Shown here piece after piece: positions 35,073 to 45,200 of a stretch of 64,000 bases of DNA. The position numbers and the translations under genes were made by a program. The notes beneath the pieces were generated by a model. The model searched no databases. It saw nothing but the letters and a program-made list of their open reading frames with translations, and was not told where the DNA came from. Each line of letters opens with the position of its first letter. The stretch's first letter is position 1. Source of the DNA: Bacteroidota bacterium (lineage in GTDB: Bacteria; Bacteroidota; Bacteroidia; Chitinophagales; Chitinophagaceae); contig JAFDXL010000009.1 in NCBI GenBank assembly GCA_018267955.1, forward strand, positions 460,717 to 524,716, written 5' to 3'.

Positions 35073-37022
35073 ATGGCTATTACTCCCGGCAGGAAAAGAG
35101 TTATCATCAGCAATATTTTACCGACAGTAGATTGTGGCAAATTCCCCGCAAAAATCGTTATCGATCAACCGTTTACTATTTCTGCAGACATTTTTACGGA
35201 TGGCATTGATAAGATATCAGCCCGTGTTTTAATTCGGCATTCCGGCCAAAAACTATGGAAGGAATTAGAACTGCAATTACGAGATAACGATCGATGGTAT
35301 GCCACGTTTACTCCCGATAAGCTGGGGAAATACAGCTACCAGGTAATTGCCTGGATCAATCACTACACCACCTGGCAGGACGGTATTCGCAAAAAATATG
35401 CAGCAGGCCAGGATATATTAGTAGATCTGAAAGCAGGATTGGCAATTGGTGAGGATGCATTAACGCGCGCTGCAGGAAAAGATAAAAACACTATACAAAA
35501 ATGGCTGCAGCAACTGGAAGCCGTTACAGAATCTGAAACGGGTATGAAACTAACGGAGGATGAAACCATGAACGGCTTATTCTGCAAATACCGCAATAAA
35601 ATTGCCACTACTATTCATCCACAAACTTTCGAATTGATTGTAGATCCACCTAAAGCGGTATTCAGCGCCTGGTACGAGCTATTCCCCAGGTCTGCCGCTG
35701 CCGATCCAAGCAAGCATGGTACATTCAATGATGTTTGCAACCTGCTCCCTACCATTGCTAAAATGGGGTTTGATGTATTATACCTGCCGCCGATACATCC
35801 CATTGGATTAACCAACCGTAAGGGCAAAAACAATTCACTGATTGCCGCAGAAACTGATCCCGGATCGCCCTGGGCAATAGGCGCCGCCGCAGGCGGCCAT
35901 AAGGATATACATCCACAACTGGGCAATCTGAAGGACTTTAAAAAACTGGTTACCGCTGCAAAAAAACAAGGGATAGATATTGCATTGGATATTGCATTCC
36001 AGTGTTCGCCCGACCATCCGTATGTGAAACAACACCCGGAATGGTTTAAATGGCGTGCAGATGGTTCTATTCAGTTTGCTGAGAATCCACCGAAAAAATA
36101 CGAAGATATACTGCCCTTCAATTTCGAAAGTGAAGCATTCGAAAGCCTTTGGGACGAACTGAAGAGTATCATCCAATACTGGGCAGACAATGGCGTAAAT
36201 ATCTTTAGAGTAGATAATCCACACACGAAAGCAATACCCTTCTGGGAATGGGCCATAGACAAACTGAAAGCAGAATATCCGCAACTGATATTCCTGGCTG
36301 AAGCCTTTACCCGGCCAAGGATCATGGAGCACCTGGCTAAGGTTGGCTTTACTCAATCCTACACCTATTTCGCCTGGAGGAATACAAGAAGAGAACTGGA
36401 AGAATATATTACAGAACTCACCAAAACGGATCTTCAATATTATTTCAGGCCCAACTTTTGGCCAAACACGCCTGATATACTTACGGAAGAGCTGGTACAT
36501 GGCGGCGTTAATGCGCATATTGCGCGGGTAATTCTTGCCGGTACTTTATCCTCCTCTTATGGTATATATGGCCCTGTGTATGATTTGAATGTCAATGAAC
36601 CACGGCCGGGCAAAGAAGAATATAATGATAATGAGAAGTATGAGATCAAACACTGGGATTGGAATAGCTATACCAAAACACGGGAGATCATATCCCGCCT
36701 AAACAGGATCAGGAAAGAAAATCCTGCTTTACATACTACCAATAATATTGAATTCGCAACAACAGACAATGACCAGATCATCTGCTATATAAAAGCAGAT
36801 GACAGCAGGCAAAATATTATTATAGTAGTTGTGAATCTTGACCCTTATAATACACAAACAGGCAATATAAAACTGCCATTATATAAGGTAGGCATCTCTT
36901 ATGATAAGCCATTTGCAGTGCACGACTTGTTAAGTGGCGATAAGTATGAATGGAACGAATGGAATTTCGTTTCCTTAAATCCCCATGATATTCCTGCTCA
37001 CGTCCTAAAGGTGATTCAATAA
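35073..37022 (+). CDS. glgE: GlgE: alpha-1,4-glucan:maltose-1-phosphate maltosyltransferase
   Basis: A 649-residue GH13_3 enzyme that extends alpha-1,4-glucan with maltose from maltose-1-phosphate. An N-terminal beta domain (about 15-110) and helical insert (about 125-200) precede the barrel, which starts near FSAWYELFPRS. The nucleophile is Asp381 (IFRVDNPHTK) and the acid/base is Glu410 (FLAEAFTRP). Their 29-residue spacing equals that in Streptomyces GlgE (D394/E423). It leads the plus operon with treS-mak, which supplies the donor, and glgB, which branches the product. Confidence 0.95.
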   Translation: MAITPGRKRVIISNILPTVDCGKFPAKIVIDQPFTISADIFTDGIDKISARVLIRHSGQKLWKELELQLRDNDRWYATFTPDKLGKYSYQVIAWINHYTTWQDGIRKKYAAGQDILVDLKAGLAIGEDALTRAAGKDKNTIQKWLQQLEAVTESETGMKLTEDETMNGLFCKYRNKIATTIHPQTFELIVDPPKAVFSAWYELFPRSAAADPSKHGTFNDVCNLLPTIAKMGFDVLYLPPIHPIGLTNRKGKNNSLIAAETDPGSPWAIGAAAGGHKDIHPQLGNLKDFKKLVTAAKKQGIDIALDIAFQCSPDHPYVKQHPEWFKWRADGSIQFAENPPKKYEDILPFNFESEAFESLWDELKSIIQYWADNGVNIFRVDNPHTKAIPFWEWAIDKLKAEYPQLIFLAEAFTRPRIMEHLAKVGFTQSYTYFAWRNTRRELEEYITELTKTDLQYYFRPNFWPNTPDILTEELVHGGVNAHIARVILAGTLSSSYGIYGPVYDLNVNEPRPGKEEYNDNEKYEIKHWDWNSYTKTREIISRLNRIRKENPALHTTNNIEFATTDNDQIICYIKADDSRQNIIIVVVNLDPYNTQTGNIKLPLYKVGISYDKPFAVHDLLSGDKYEWNEWNFVSLNPHDIPAHVLKVIQ

Positions 37023-37032
37023 TCCGGCAAAC

Positions 37033-40000
37033 ATGAAAAAAGACGCAATAGACGATAAACTGCATTGGTATAAAGATGCCATCATATACGAATTACACAT
37101 TAAAGCATTCAGGGATGGCAACTGCGATGGTATAGGTGATTTTGTGGGCCTGATGGAAAAGCTGGACTATTTGCAAAACCTTGGTGTCACCGCAATATGG
37201 CTGCTACCCTTCTATCCTTCGCCGCTTAAGGACGATGGTTATGATATTGCCAACTATTACAGCATCAATCCCAACTATGGCACTATTGCGCAGTTCAAGA
37301 AACTTCTGAAAGAAGCTCATAAGCGTAAGTTGAAAGTGATCACAGAGCTGGTAATTAACCACACCTCCGATCAGCATCCATGGTTTCAAAAGGCACGTAA
37401 GGCCCCGAAAGGTTCTGCCGCCAGGAATTTCTATGTGTGGACGGATAACCCGGAACAATATGCAGATGCAAGGATCATATTTCAGGACTTTGAAAAATCA
37501 AATTGGACATGGGATCCTGTAGCACAGCAATACTACTGGCATCGCTTCTTCCATCATCAGCCCGACCTTAATTATGATAATCCTGCTGTGCAGGAAGAGG
37601 TATTTAAGATATTAGATTTTTGGTGCGAAATGGGTGTGGATGGATTCAGGCTCGATGCGGTTCCTTATCTTTTTGAGCGGGAAGGAACCAATTGCGAGAA
37701 CCTGCCAGAAACACACGCTTTTCTGAAAAAACTCAGAAAACACGTGGATGAAAAATATCCGGGTACTTTACTACTGGCAGAAGCAAATATGTGGCCAGAA
37801 GATTCAGCCAGCTATTTTGGTAACGGGGATGAGTGCCAGATGAACTACCACTTCCCAGTTATGCCACGTATGTTCATGGCTATCAAGATGGAAGATCGCT
37901 ACCCCATTACCGACATATATGATCAGACACCTGCTATCCCCGACATCTGCCAGTGGGGCATCTTTCTTCGCAACCACGACGAGCTGACCCTGGAGATGGT
38001 TACCGACGAAGAGCGGGACTATATGTACCGGGTATATGTAAAAGACCCGCAGGCACGTATCAACCTGGGCATCAGGCACAGGTTAGCGCCCTTAATGGAA
38101 AATGACAGAAGAAAAATAGAACTGCTCAACTATCTACTATTCTCATTGCCTGGTACACCCGTTATATATTATGGCGATGAAATAGGCATGGGCGATAACT
38201 ATTATCTTGGTGACCGCGACGGTGTTCGTACACCCATGCAATGGTCATTAGATAGAAATGCAGGGTTTTCTGAAGCAAACCCACAACGGCTTTATTTGCC
38301 AATCGTACTTGATCCGTTATATCACTACGAATATGTGAACGTAGAGGTGCAGAACAGAAACTCTTCCTCCCTGTTATGGGCAATGAAGAAGTTAATCAGC
38401 ACCAGGAAAAGATATCTAGCGTTTAGCCGGGGAGATATCAAATTCATTGCTTCAGAAAATCCTAAGGTATTATCATTTATAAGAAGCTATGGCGACGAAA
38501 ATATACTGGTGATTGTAAATCTATCCCGCTTTTCGCAACCTGTGGAGCTTGATCTTTCAGAATACAAAGGGCAAACGCTTACGGAGATGTTTAGCTACAA
38601 CAATTTTCCCCAGATAAAAGCAGCAAGCCCGTATTTCTTTACTATGGCTCCATACGAATGTCTCTGGTTCGAGATCAGTAGCAAGGAAATGGTAGAAGAT
38701 CACCCGCGACATGTATTAGAGTTCGAAAGATGGCCTGTTTTTACAGATGATGCTGAAGATATGTTTGTTGATACCATCCTTCCTGCCTATTTGAATAAGA
38801 TGCGGTGGTTTGGTGGCAAAGCGAGAAGTGCAAATTCAATAGATATTGTAAACTATACAACACTGGCCGTTGCTGATAGTCATGTTGTTATGATGATACT
38901 GGAAGTAAGCTATAAAAGTGAACTTCCCGAACGTTACCAGCTTTCCTTAGCCTTTGCTTCTGGCGAGCAAGCAACAAAAATAGCGGACGATTATCCCAAT
39001 GCTGTGGTTTGCAATGTATCTGTAAAGGGTACAGAAGGTATTCTTTATGATGCCCTGTACAGCGATTCCTTCAGGCAGTATATCTTTGAAAGGCTTGCAG
39101 AGAGGCATAAGGAAAGTGTTAACCACATTGTATTCTCTGCAAATCGTGGCTTAAAGAATTATGCAAGAAATAATAAGGCTATAAAGTCCAGGATTCTGTC
39201 AGCAGAGCAAAGCAACTCTTCCATTGTCTATGATAATGCCTATTTTCTAAAGATCTATCGCAAGGTAGATAATATAGCAAACCCCGATGTGGAAATAACT
39301 GAGTTTTTGACCGAGTCAACTGACTTTACTCACTTACCGGCGTTTGTTGGAACCATTGAATGGGATAAGGCAGACGGCAGCATAATACTCGGTATGATCC
39401 ACGAAATGGTAGAAAGCAATATAGATGGCTGGACGTTCATGTTGGACCGATTGAAAAGCTATAACGAAAAGATACTTGCAGCGGCGCGGGCGGATGAGCT
39501 CATGCTGAAATTCAATGCCGGTCACCCGCCTTACCATTTTGATGAATTACCATTACAGGTAAAGGAATTACTGGAGCCTGCGGTTGTAGAAAGAATTACG
39601 CAACTGGGCACCCGCACGGGGGAAATGCACCTGGCTCTTGCCAGCGTAAAGGACATACCGGAGTTTAGTCCGGAACCTTTTTCACTGCATTACCAACGTT
39701 CCTTATTCTCGTCCTTCCAGTCGCAGGTAAGAAGTGCATACCAATCCTTACAGAAAAACATTAAAAAATTACCACCTGAAGTTCAAGCCGAAGCGGAGGA
39801 GGTATTGGGACTGAAAGAAAAGCTACTAGAGCGTTTCAGGTCGATCTATTCGAAAAAATTCGAAGTAATAAAAATAAGGGTACATGGTGATTATCATTTA
39901 GGGCAAACACTGTTTACCGGAAAGGACATTGTGATACTGGACTTTGAAGGTGAACCCGGCCGTAGTTACAGCGAGCGCAGAATAAAGCGTAACGCCTTGA

Positions 40001-40326
40001 AGGATGTAGCCGGCATGATCAGGTCTTTCCATTATGCGGCTTATGGCAATCTCTTCTTAAATAATAATACACGGAACGAAGATCTGTCTAAACTGATGCC
40101 GTTTGCAGAGCAATGGCATAAGTATATGTCCGACTTATACCTGCAGACGTATCTGAAAACCGTAAATGGAAGTAAACTGGTGCCCGGCGAGATGGAGGAT
40201 GTGAAAACACTGATGGATGTTTACATACTTGAAAAAGCCATCTACGAGCTCAACTACGAATTAAATAACAGGCCTAACTGGGTAACTATACCCTTAAGAG
40301 GCATTAAATCTATCATCCAACAATAA
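37033..40326 (+). CDS. treS: Trehalose synthase-maltokinase fusion (TreS-Mak)
   Basis: A 1097-residue bifunctional protein. The N-terminal half (about 10-550) is a GH13 trehalose synthase that isomerises trehalose and maltose, with Asp208 (GFRLDAVPYL), Glu250 (LLAEANMWP) and Asp316 (LRNHDELT). The C-terminal half (about 570-1097) is maltokinase (Pep2/Mak), which makes maltose-1-phosphate from ATP. It has MRWFGGKARS at its start and the kinase loop VHGDYHLGQTL followed by VILDFEGEPGR. The start is 10 bases after glgE and glgB follows after 2 bases. The fusion channels trehalose to the GlgE donor. Confidence 0.95.
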   Translation: MKKDAIDDKLHWYKDAIIYELHIKAFRDGNCDGIGDFVGLMEKLDYLQNLGVTAIWLLPFYPSPLKDDGYDIANYYSINPNYGTIAQFKKLLKEAHKRKLKVITELVINHTSDQHPWFQKARKAPKGSAARNFYVWTDNPEQYADARIIFQDFEKSNWTWDPVAQQYYWHRFFHHQPDLNYDNPAVQEEVFKILDFWCEMGVDGFRLDAVPYLFEREGTNCENLPETHAFLKKLRKHVDEKYPGTLLLAEANMWPEDSASYFGNGDECQMNYHFPVMPRMFMAIKMEDRYPITDIYDQTPAIPDICQWGIFLRNHDELTLEMVTDEERDYMYRVYVKDPQARINLGIRHRLAPLMENDRRKIELLNYLLFSLPGTPVIYYGDEIGMGDNYYLGDRDGVRTPMQWSLDRNAGFSEANPQRLYLPIVLDPLYHYEYVNVEVQNRNSSSLLWAMKKLISTRKRYLAFSRGDIKFIASENPKVLSFIRSYGDENILVIVNLSRFSQPVELDLSEYKGQTLTEMFSYNNFPQIKAASPYFFTMAPYECLWFEISSKEMVEDHPRHVLEFERWPVFTDDAEDMFVDTILPAYLNKMRWFGGKARSANSIDIVNYTTLAVADSHVVMMILEVSYKSELPERYQLSLAFASGEQATKIADDYPNAVVCNVSVKGTEGILYDALYSDSFRQYIFERLAERHKESVNHIVFSANRGLKNYARNNKAIKSRILSAEQSNSSIVYDNAYFLKIYRKVDNIANPDVEITEFLTESTDFTHLPAFVGTIEWDKADGSIILGMIHEMVESNIDGWTFMLDRLKSYNEKILAAARADELMLKFNAGHPPYHFDELPLQVKELLEPAVVERITQLGTRTGEMHLALASVKDIPEFSPEPFSLHYQRSLFSSFQSQVRSAYQSLQKNIKKLPPEVQAEAEEVLGLKEKLLERFRSIYSKKFEVIKIRVHGDYHLGQTLFTGKDIVILDFEGEPGRSYSERRIKRNALKDVAGMIRSFHYAAYGNLFLNNNTRNEDLSKLMPFAEQWHKYMSDLYLQTYLKTVNGSKLVPGEMEDVKTLMDVYILEKAIYELNYELNNRPNWVTIPLRGIKSIIQQ

Positions 40327-40328
40327 TT

Positions 40329-42272
40329 TTGATGAAAGCTACAACTCTATCAAATATTAATATAGAACCCGGCCGCGAAGCATTTGCGTCGCTATGGACA
40401 GAATATGAAGTGAACCTATTTAAATCGGGTAATCATTACCGTTTATATGAAAAGATGGGCTCACACATTATTTCTGTAAATGGCATACAAGGTGTTTACT
40501 TATCCGTATGGGCTCCAAATGCAAGCCACGTTTCTGTTATCGGGAATTTTAATGGGTGGAACAGGTCTAGTCACCTGATGAATGTAAGATGGGATGGCTC
40601 GGGAATTTGGGAATTGTTTATTCCCGGTATCGGTCAGGGTGAATATTATAAATATTATGTAGCGAATGCCAATGGATATACGGCCGAAAAAGGTGATCCT
40701 TACGCTATTCATTGGGAAACGCCGCCTGCAACCGCATCTATAGTATGGCCGAGACAGTATAAATGGAATGATAAAAAATGGAAGCAGGCACTCGAAGGCC
40801 AAAACTGGCGCGAAGAGCCCTTATCTATTTATGAAGTTCACCTGGGTTCCTGGCGCAGAGGCGAAAACAATAAGATGCTCACCTATACAGAGCTGGCAAA
40901 AGAGCTTCCTGCATATTGTAAAAAAGAAGGCTATACCCATGTAGAACTACTGCCCGTGATGGAGCATCCATTCTACGGATCATGGGGATACCAGGTAACA
41001 GGATATTTCGCGCCAAGCTCCCGGTTTGGCACACCAGAAGAGTTTAAGCACCTTGTAGATGAACTTCATAAAGCCAATATTGGTGTAATACTGGATTGGG
41101 TACCTTCTCATTTTCCTGATGATGAACATGGCCTTGCCTATTTTGATGGATCACATCTTTACGAGCATCACGATCCACGTAAAGGTTATCATCCGGATTG
41201 GAAGAGCTACATTTTCAACTATAGTCGCAACGAGGTAAGGTCTTTTTTAATATCTAATGCCCTTTATTGGCTGGATGAATTTCATGCAGATGGCCTTCGC
41301 GTGGATGCAGTTGCATCTATGCTGTACCTCGACTATTCGCGTAATCACGGGGAATGGGTACCCAATGAATATGGCGGCCGGGAAAACCTGGAAGCTGTAG
41401 ACTTTCTTAAGAATCTAAATATTGCAGTTCATACCTATTGTCCACATGCAATAACTATTGCAGAAGAATCCACAGCATGGCCGGGGGTTACGCATCCCGT
41501 AGAAAGCGGAGGTTTGGGATTCGACCTGAAATGGATGATGGGATGGATGCACGATACGCTCAAATACTTCAGCTTCGCCCCCATACACAGAAGCTATCAT
41601 CAGAATAGCCTTACATTCAACATGTACTATGCCTATTCAGAAAAATATGCTCTTGCTTTATCGCACGACGAAGTAGTACATGGCAAATATTCTATGCTAA
41701 AGAAAATGCCGGGTGACGAATGGCAGCAGTTTGCCAACCTGCGTTTGCTTTATGGATATATGTATTGTCATCCCGGCGCCAAGCTACTATTTATGGGTAG
41801 TGAGTTTGGCCAGGAGCATGAATGGCGCCATGACTATAGCCTTGATTGGCATGAAGAAGAAAGGCCTCTAAACAAAGGAGTAAGTACATTGATGCAGGAT
41901 CTCAACAATTTGTTTAAAACAGATCCGCGACTATATAAAACCAATTATTCACCTGAAGGCTTTGAATGGATAGATTTTAATGACGCTGCCAATTCAGTAG
42001 TAAGCTGGATACGGAAGGCAGATAATAAAGAGCTTATCGTTATTTGCAACTTCACCCCTATAGTAAGGAACAATTACCGCATTGGTGTTCCGAGGCAGGG
42101 CTATTATCGCACTTTAATAAATACAGATGCCATACAATACGGCGGCAGCAATGTACTTAATGAGGCAATGGAATCTGCACCTATTGCACGACATGGTAAA
42201 ATGCATTCTTTGTCATTGACATTACCACCACTTGCAGTAATGATACTGGAGTGGCAATGCAATAGCATTTAA
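40329..42272 (+). CDS. glgB: 1,4-alpha-glucan branching enzyme
   Basis: A 647-residue GH13 enzyme that introduces alpha-1,6 branches. An N-terminal CBM48 (about 30-125, GVYLSVWAPNASHVSVIGNFNGW) leads into the barrel with YEVHLGSWRR. The nucleophile is Asp326 (GLRVDAVASM), the acid/base is Glu379 (TIAEESTAWP) and Asp447 is in LSHDEVVHGK. The GlgB marker MGSEFGQEHEW is present. It ends the GlgE operon and overlaps the treY-malQ stop by 4 bases. Confidence 0.96.
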   Translation: MMKATTLSNINIEPGREAFASLWTEYEVNLFKSGNHYRLYEKMGSHIISVNGIQGVYLSVWAPNASHVSVIGNFNGWNRSSHLMNVRWDGSGIWELFIPGIGQGEYYKYYVANANGYTAEKGDPYAIHWETPPATASIVWPRQYKWNDKKWKQALEGQNWREEPLSIYEVHLGSWRRGENNKMLTYTELAKELPAYCKKEGYTHVELLPVMEHPFYGSWGYQVTGYFAPSSRFGTPEEFKHLVDELHKANIGVILDWVPSHFPDDEHGLAYFDGSHLYEHHDPRKGYHPDWKSYIFNYSRNEVRSFLISNALYWLDEFHADGLRVDAVASMLYLDYSRNHGEWVPNEYGGRENLEAVDFLKNLNIAVHTYCPHAITIAEESTAWPGVTHPVESGGLGFDLKWMMGWMHDTLKYFSFAPIHRSYHQNSLTFNMYYAYSEKYALALSHDEVVHGKYSMLKKMPGDEWQQFANLRLLYGYMYCHPGAKLLFMGSEFGQEHEWRHDYSLDWHEEERPLNKGVSTLMQDLNNLFKTDPRLYKTNYSPEGFEWIDFNDAANSVVSWIRKADNKELIVICNFTPIVRNNYRIGVPRQGYYRTLINTDAIQYGGSNVLNEAMESAPIARHGKMHSLSLTLPPLAVMILEWQCNSI

Positions 42273-45200
42273 TCCCTGTTGTAAAATTCAACCAGGTATT
42301 TTAGGCGGTCTATCTCTGCACTACCGAGCGCATGTTCATCCATGCGCCATAGCCAATTGTTATTAATAGTGCCGGGTATATTCATACGGGCATGCTCATC
42401 TAGTTTTAAAATGTCTTGTAGGGGCATGATGACCGTATTGGCTACCGATCCATATACCATTTTAGTGAGTATGTTTGTTACATTATATTGATTCACCTCT
42501 ATACCTGCATAAGATGCCAGTCTTTGCCTATCTTCTTCGGTAGTTTCATTTTTAAACCAACCCAGCGTTGTATTGTTATCATGTGTTCCTGTATAGGCAA
42601 TACAGTTTATAGTATAGTTATGCGGCGCATCTACACTTGTACTCATATTTTCACCCCAGGCAAATTGTAATACCTTCATTCCCGGCAGCCCGGTTTTTTC
42701 CCTTAGGGCATACACATCGTCCATTTCATAGCCAAGATCTTCGGCTACTAATGGTAATTCATGTAAAGCTTCCTTCAGGCAATTAAAGAAATCTATCCCC
42801 GGGCCTTTTTTCCATTGTCCATGTCGTGCTGTTTCTTCACCCGCAGGTACTTCCCAATAAGCCTCCAAAGCCCTGAAATGATCAATACGCACCATATCAA
42901 ACAATTCGATATTCCTTTTCATCCGCTTGACCCACCATTCATAATTACTTGCTTTTAGCTTTTCCCAATTAAATGTGGGAACGCCCCAAAGCTGTCCATC
43001 TTTTGTAAAATAATCAGGAGGCACACCTGCTACACCGGTAATTGTTCCATTTGCATCAAGCGTAAATATCTCCGTATTAGACCATACATCTACTGAATCA
43101 TAACTTACATAAAAAGGAAGGTCCCCTAGTATTTTCACACCTTTATCATTACTATAACTCTTCAGCTCTTTCCATTGACGATCTATAATGAATTGTATCC
43201 ATTTAGTTTTTTGAAGTTCGTCCTGGTGTATTTCTGTGAAAGTCTGCAGCGTCTTTTCGTCACGTGTTTTATAAGGCAGCGGCCAGTCATACCAGGGCTT
43301 ATCCAGGTACTCTTGCTTTAATGCCATAAACAATGCAAAATCATCTAACCAATAATCTTCTTTATTACAAAAAGCCTGGTAAGCATACCTAAGCTCAGCG
43401 AAATTTTTCCGAAGAAAATTATCATATGCCTTATCCAGCAATTGCACTTTTATTTCTTCGGCATATTTATAATCTACTCTTCCTGTATTGGATGTGGTTA
43501 AGATCTCAACGTCACTATTTTCAATAAGACCGTCCTTTATCAATAGTTCAGGGCTCACTAATAGGGCGTTACTTGCCATTGCAGACAATGAACTATATGG
43601 CGAGTACATATTAGATTCATTAACCGGGTTTAATGGTAATATCTGCCATATCTGTTGCTTTCCTTGCTGCAACTTATCAACAAAAGATCTTGCACCTTCG
43701 CCAAAATCACCAATACCAAATGCACCGGGTAATGAAAATACCGGTAGCAATACTCCAGCTTTACGGCTATTATTCTTCACGCTACCTTTTAATATGGCAA
43801 ACGGCAATTTACTCATAACCTCTTTCAAATAAATCTTCCCTGAAGTTTCTACTTTTTCATTGTCAAAGATATTTTCAAAAGAAACATCGTCGCCGATTGA
43901 TATATACGTATCCTCCCATTCATTACATGGCAAACTTGTGATGCCCGTAATTACCAGGCACCATTCATTCTTAAATGTCCGCGCATAAGCAATAACGTTA
44001 CCTGCATATTTCCCTCCTGTTACTAAAGGCAGATAACTACCCTTCTCAAACAGTTCTTTATGTTCCTTTCGTAGAGATAGCAGTTTATGTGTCAGCCAAA
44101 GTTTTATTTTCCCATTATGGCGTTCATCCCATAAGAGGGAGATATCTTCCTGCTCTTCCATTTCTTTAAGCCATTGTACACGTAGTTCATAGTTAACAGG
44201 CCTGCGGTTATCAGGATCAACCATACTTAAATCCCAGAGTTCACATCCCTGGTATATATCAGGCATTCCCGGGCAGGTACATTTAAGTATTAGCTGCGAT
44301 AAGGAAAGAACAATACCGGCATCTGATATTTGCTTATGGTATTTCAAAAAGCTATGCATAAACCTGCTGTCAGGCTCTAATATCTTCTCTATAAAGATTG
44401 ATACTGCGTTTTCATAATCTTCATTAGGCTCGTCCCAGTTGGTGTGCACTTTTGCTTCTCGTATAGCTTTCTGTATATAGGCTTTAAAACGATTCTCAAA
44501 ATCATCCATGTCAGCGCCAGGCATAGGATAGCTTGCTAGGAGGGCCTGGTATATAAAGTATTCATCATTATCGGTTGGCGCACCGTCTTGTTTATAATCA
44601 AGGTTCAATGCGCGCCATTCTTTTACCATCTGCATCCATTCACTGGCTAAATGTGTTATAGCATTTAACCTCGCTCTTGCATCCTCTCCATGCTTAGTAT
44701 CATGTGTGGCAGTAGTGTTCATAGTGAGCGGCCATTTCTTTTGGCGTTCCTGCATAGCTCTATGAAACTCTTCTACCGTATATAACGCTGCAGATGGGGA
44801 ATCCCCTACCTCATTACGACCGATATAGCTATTGTAGGTGTACATAACTGTATCTTCGACACCCTTTGCCATTAAAGGGCCGGTAAATTGCATGCATCGC
44901 TTAAAAAATTTCGTAATCGCGTTAGCATCTTCTTGCGACAAATTGTCATTTATTAATAACGCCTCCAGGTATTGTACCTCATCAATGCACTCTGCTGCGT
45001 ACCCTTTTATTTCATGGAATATGTTTTGCAATTGTTTTTTTCCCGCTTCATCCAGTGGGTATGTATTGCTGTAAAATCTATAAACCGGGAAATGCACAAG
45101 AAATAATGCTACCGCTGCCTTCAATCGATCGTCAGACAATAACTTTCCCGATGATATTGTTTTGGGTAGCAACCGCAACAAATTATCAAGCTCACCAGCC

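Noticed and set aside
34915-35130. A 71-residue plus-strand frame upstream of and overlapping glgE
   Set aside because: Overlaps the start of glgE in another frame, has unlikely composition and no visible family resemblance.
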